Notes under the pieces: generated by a model | What the model was told of the DNA's origin: nothing | Databases searched by the model: none | Seen by the model: the letters and a program-made list of their open reading frames with translations, nothing else | Source of the DNA: DASUMF01 sp040510575 | GTDB lineage: Bacteria > Actinomycetota > Acidimicrobiia > IMCC26256 > DASPTH01 | Length of the DNA stretch: 7,722 nucleotides | NCBI GenBank assembly: GCA_040510575.1 | Contig: JBEVIU010000039.1 | Span: 1 to 7,722, forward strand | Reading direction: 5' to 3' | Made by a program: the position numbers and the translations under genes | Shown here: positions 5,409 through 7,722 of the stretch, piece after piece | Position numbering within the stretch: position 1 is the first letter of the stretch | Layout of the letters: every line of letters begins with the position of its first letter

Positions 5409-6230
5409 TCAGGATCCCTGCGCCAGGGTGAGCCACTCATCGATCCAGCGGTCCCAGAGCACGCGCGGGTAGTCGTGACCCATGCCGTCGATCTCCACGT
5501 AGCGCGCGCCCGGCACCAGCTCGGCCGTTCGCCGGCCACCGCTCGGGTCGACGAGCGTGTCGCGACTCCCGTGCATCACGAGCGTCGGGACCCGGAGCGC
5601 CGGCAACACGTCGCCGCGGTCGCCTGACTGCTGGATCGCAACCAACTGCCGCGCCTGGCCCTCGGGACAGAAGCACCGGTCGTAGGCCGCCGCCGCGGTC
5701 GCGCGGACGGCAGCCTCGTCGACCCACTCGGGCTTCGACCCGTAGATCGCGATCGCCTCGACGCGGCGTTCGATGTACTCCGCGCGTGACGTCGGAGGAG
5801 GTGCGGTGAGCGCGGCCAACGCGGCGGGCGACGCCCGCCCGTACGCGACCTCGCCCGTGTGCGACATCACCGATGTCATCGTGCGCACGCGTTCCGGATG
5901 GGAGATGGCGAGACTCTGCACGATCATCCCGCCCATCGACACGCCGAGCACGTGCGCGCGCTCGACGCCGACCGCGTCGAGCACCGCGACCGCATCGAGC
6001 GCCATGTCCCACAACAGGTAGCCGCGGCCGTCGAGCTTCGACGACAGCCCGGTGTCGCGGTTGTCGAACCGCACGACCCGGTACCCGCGTGACGCGAACC
6101 GCTCGCACCACTCCACCGCGTAGTTGATGCACTGGCTGCCGAGCCCGTTCACGAGCAGCAAGGTGGGATCGGCGTCGGAGCCGAACGTCTCGAAGTACAG
6201 CTCCACGTCACCGTTGCTCGTCGTCGACAC
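5409..6230 (-). CDS. Alpha/beta hydrolase
   Basis: Cytoplasmic serine hydrolase of 273 residues. It has the oxyanion-loop strand LLLVNGLGSQ (24-33), nucleophile elbow GVSMGG with Ser98, acid Asp224 in MHGSRDTLVDP, and catalytic His252 in GMGHD, so the triad is complete. The DNRDTGLSSKLD segment (56-67) and GVSMGGMIVQSLA are typical of hydrolases annotated as 3-oxoadipate enol-lactonase-like or aclacinomycin methylesterase-like; true specificity is unknown. The GTG start is supported by AGAGGGG 6 nt upstream and by lying 12 nt after the stop of the preceding hydrolase gene, so the two are co-transcribed and probably translationally coupled. Its 3' end faces the inverted repeat at 5352-5399. 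Confidence 0.9.
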   Translation of the reverse strand: MSTTSNGDVELYFETFGSDADPTLLLVNGLGSQCINYAVEWCERFASRGYRVVRFDNRDTGLSSKLDGRGYLLWDMALDAVAVLDAVGVERAHVLGVSMGGMIVQSLAISHPERVRTMTSVMSHTGEVAYGRASPAALAALTAPPPTSRAEYIERRVEAIAIYGSKPEWVDEAAVRATAAAAYDRCFCPEGQARQLVAIQQSGDRGDVLPALRVPTLVMHGSRDTLVDPSGGRRTAELVPGARYVEIDGMGHDYPRVLWDRWIDEWLTLAQGS

Positions 6231-6242
6231 CAGCGACCCCTC

Positions 6243-6974
6243 TCACCCTTCGTCGCGCTCGGCGCCGATCGACGCGAGCAGTGACGCCGTCTCGTGCGGC
6301 ATCTCCACCATGAAGTCGTGACCACACGCGAGCTCGTGGGTCTCCCACCCGCAGTCACGCGCTCGAGCGTACGAGAGCGCCAGGCTCGCGAGTGGAGGTG
6401 ACGTGTGGCGGACGTAGACCTGAGGGAGCCCTGCCAGCGCGCGGTCGTCGAAGTCGACCGGATCAATCGCGCACCGCAGCGGAAAGTCACGCAGACGAGG
6501 CGCGACCCAGTCGCGCGCAACGGGATCGGTGACGCCCCATTGATCGAGGAACGCGGCCGAGGCAGGGACGACGTCCGCGGTGGCCGACGCGGCGGCGAGC
6601 TCCCGGTACCGAGCGGCGACGTCGGGTGGCTCGACGTCGAGGAGTGACTCGCCGGGTCGCACGACGAACGCGCCAAGGTGGACCACGCAACTGATCCGGT
6701 CGGCGCAACGCTCCGCAACCGGCCCCGCGAGCACACCTGCGTAGCTGTGCAGGACGAGGTGCACGTCGGTGAGATCCTCGAACTCGAACACCGCGAGGAG
6801 GTCGGCGACGTGCGTGTCGATGCCCGTCTGCGGCGTCCGCAGATGCGACCGGTCACCCTGTCCGGTCAGCGTTGGCGTGAACACCTCGTGGCCCCGGTCG
6901 CGCAGGTCACGCGCCACCTCTCGCCAAACCCAACCGCCGTGCATCGCTCCATGCACCAGCACGAAGGTCGTCAT
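6243..6974 (-). CDS. Alpha/beta hydrolase, salicylate-esterase/hydroxynitrile-lyase-like subfamily, with an altered active site
   Basis: A 243-residue protein with the short-hydrolase plan: FVLVHGAMHGGWVW (4-17), TLTGQGDRSH (35-44), nucleophile motif LHSYAG with Ser77, and CGHDFMVEMP with His219 near the C-terminus. The HGAMHGGW start and the GH..M..P ending are characteristic of the plant MES/HNL-like and actinobacterial esterase group. Two oddities are visible: the usual G-H-S-Y-G elbow reads L-H-S-Y-A, and the strand that normally carries the acid (LPQVYVRHTSPPL, 183-195) has no Asp or Glu. It may use another acid or be catalytically altered. ATG 6974 lies 6 nt after a TACGCT box in the 14-bp palindrome at 6979-6992. 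It is the first gene of a two-hydrolase operon. Confidence 0.85.
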   Translation of the reverse strand: MTTFVLVHGAMHGGWVWREVARDLRDRGHEVFTPTLTGQGDRSHLRTPQTGIDTHVADLLAVFEFEDLTDVHLVLHSYAGVLAGPVAERCADRISCVVHLGAFVVRPGESLLDVEPPDVAARYRELAAASATADVVPASAAFLDQWGVTDPVARDWVAPRLRDFPLRCAIDPVDFDDRALAGLPQVYVRHTSPPLASLALSYARARDCGWETHELACGHDFMVEMPHETASLLASIGAERDEG

Positions 6975-6978
6975 TGCG

Positions 6979-6992
6979 GGAGCGTACGCTCC
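6979..6992. promoter_or_regulatory. Perfect 14-bp palindrome forming a bidirectional leaderless promoter
   Basis: GGAGCGTACGCTCC is fully self-complementary. Read on the plus strand it supplies TACGCT (6985-6990), 7 nt before GTG 6998. Read on the minus strand it supplies the same TACGCT (6986-6981), 6 nt before ATG 6974. The two boxes share the central TA. Predicted starts fall at 6974 on the minus strand and 6997/6998 on the plus strand. It may also bind a dimeric regulator. Confidence 0.6.
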
Positions 6993-6997
6993 TCGCC

Positions 6998-7444
6998 GTG
7001 CCCGCCGACATCGAGCCAGCCCAGCTGGCGCAGCTGGTCGACTTCGCGGAGCGGCCCCATACCGAGAACTGGAGCCTGCGCGCGGCGCTGGTGCGCTACG
7101 CGCAACCGCAGCCTCAGCGGGTCAACGACCTGCTCGACCTCGTGCGACGGATCCAATCGGCACTGAACGCGCAGTCGGCAAGCCTTCAGCGCGACGGAGA
7201 AGCGATCTGGGACGCCCTCGAGCACGACACGCGACCAAACGACATCGCTCCGCTCGTCGAGCTGTTGGACGCAGCGAGACAGATCGATCGGCTCGGCGAC
7301 GCACTCGCGGAGTGGGCAGTCGACATCTCCCGTCCTCGTCCCGACGATGCGCTCGACGCCGTGGTCGCCGACGTTGGTGCTCGCCTGGAACAGCTCGGGA
7401 TACCGCACGAAGAGCGCACGCCACCGCGCCGTTCACGTGGTTGA
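6998..7444 (+). CDS. Uncharacterised helical protein, 148 aa
   Basis: I do not recognise this family. The protein is predicted to be almost entirely alpha-helical, without membrane segments, signal peptide or cysteines. Amphipathic helices cover about 6-19, 25-35, 38-67 (RVNDLLDLVRRIQSALNAQ) and 81-102 (PLVELLDAARQIDRLGDALA). A Pro-rich break (ISRPRPDDAL) and a last helix (VVADVGARLEQLGI) follow, ending in a basic tail PPRRSRG. The body is acidic. GTG 6998 is preferred over TTG 6974 because a TACGCT box lies 7 nt before it and TTG 6974 overlaps the divergent gene's start codon. Codon use matches the neighbours, so it is very probably real. It is divergent from the hydrolase operon and shares its palindromic promoter, so the two may be co-regulated. 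A regulatory or scaffold role is possible but not shown. Confidence 0.75.
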   Translation: MPADIEPAQLAQLVDFAERPHTENWSLRAALVRYAQPQPQRVNDLLDLVRRIQSALNAQSASLQRDGEAIWDALEHDTRPNDIAPLVELLDAARQIDRLGDALAEWAVDISRPRPDDALDAVVADVGARLEQLGIPHEERTPPRRSRG

Positions 7445-7453
7445 CCACTCAGG

Positions 7454-7722
7454 TCACTGGATGTGCACGCCGCTGATCGCTCGGGAGATCACGAGCCGTT
7501 GGATCTCGCTCGTGCCCTCGAAGATCGTGTAGGTGTTGTCGACCTGTTCGGCGCGTCCGTGCAGCCATTGCCAGTGCGGGTCCGTGTCCATCGCGTCGCG
7601 TCGAATCCGGGCAGTTTCGGCGCGTTGTAGGGATGGAAGTAGGGACGCGAACTCGGAGATCAGTCCGAAGATCTGCTCGCTGCTCATGGCCGCGTATCAG
7701 GCGTCGGCCGCGGACCCTGAAG
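7454..7722 (-). pseudogene. C-terminal end of an acyl-CoA dehydrogenase gene, apparently decayed (partial)
   Basis: The last residues, NTYTIFEGTSEIQRLVISRA, carry the C-terminal signature of acyl-CoA dehydrogenases, flavoenzymes that start fatty-acid beta-oxidation. An open frame runs only from ATG 7687 (77 residues), far short of the usual 380 or more. In the same frame a TGA stands at 7697-7699, with G/C-rich third positions on both sides of it. Within the open part, codons 14-29 have poor third-position G/C (7 of 16), while the +1 frame there (7647-7600) has 12 of 16 and reads like real protein (PYFHPYNAPKLPGFD). The original frame is good again after about 7598. One inserted or two missing bases near 7648, and a compensating change near 7598, explain this. 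It is either a pseudogene or a run of sequencing errors. The 5' part lies beyond the right edge, and a short intact gene is the weaker alternative. Confidence 0.65.

Noticed and set aside
5437..6132. A 231-codon minus-strand frame inside the second hydrolase gene.
   Set aside because: It is an out-of-frame shadow rich in Arg and Ala, while the other frame carries a complete catalytic triad.
6974..6997. TTG 6974 as the start of the 148-residue protein.
   Set aside because: It overlaps the divergent gene's ATG, has no ribosome site, and would translate through the palindrome. GTG 6998 has a well-placed -10 box.
1..7722. CRISPR arrays, insertion sequences, tRNA or rRNA genes, toxin-antitoxin or defence genes.
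   Set aside because: No spaced direct repeats, transposase motifs, tRNA-like cloverleaf or defence-type domains were seen. The window is mostly ordinary metabolic and transport genes.

Overview
The window is high-GC DNA with strong G/C preference at third codon positions, densely packed genes and several GTG starts. Most genes that open a transcription unit carry a TANNNT box 6-7 nt before the start codon and no Shine-Dalgarno sequence, the leaderless layout common in Actinomycetota. Together with the GPGG-type small membrane protein and the acyl-CoA dehydrogenase remnant this suggests an actinobacterium, possibly an Acidimicrobiia-like lineage; that placement is inference.

Layout. (1) Bases 1-1901, minus strand: an ABC importer of the nitrate/sulfonate/taurine type. 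The periplasmic-type binding protein (816-1901) is followed by the ATPase (starting at 805 or about 697 and running off the left edge). A 20-bp hairpin lies between or inside them. The permease is not in the window. (2) 1902-2013: a divergent intergenic region with a probable promoter for the binding protein, and a TTGAC-N7-GTCAA dyad sitting on its predicted transcription start. (3) 2014-3603, plus: a duplicated-ATPase ABC-F protein, followed by a UDP-glucose 4-epimerase-like enzyme (3629-4615). (4) 4716-4859, plus: a 47-residue GPGG small membrane protein, followed by three tandem hairpins. (5) 4988-5371, plus: a small FMN split-barrel (PNPOx-like) protein. It ends at a two-tier inverted repeat that probably terminates transcription from both sides. 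(6) 5409-6974, minus: an operon of two different alpha/beta hydrolases. (7) 6998-7444, plus: an unrecognised helical protein, divergent from the hydrolases, with a 14-bp perfect palindrome supplying a -10 box in each direction. (8) 7454-7722, minus: the 3' end of an acyl-CoA dehydrogenase gene that looks damaged, with one in-frame stop and two compensating frameshifts.

How it works together. The importer genes form one sulfur- or nitrogen-scavenging unit, probably repressed through the dyad. The rest is mostly housekeeping genes in short transcription units. I see no CRISPR array, insertion sequence, RNA gene, toxin-antitoxin pair or defence island. The most unusual features are regulatory: the palindromic bidirectional leaderless promoter at 6979-6992, the long hairpin at 705-751, the operator dyad at 1950-1966, and a matching 13-base element placed identically after two stop codons.
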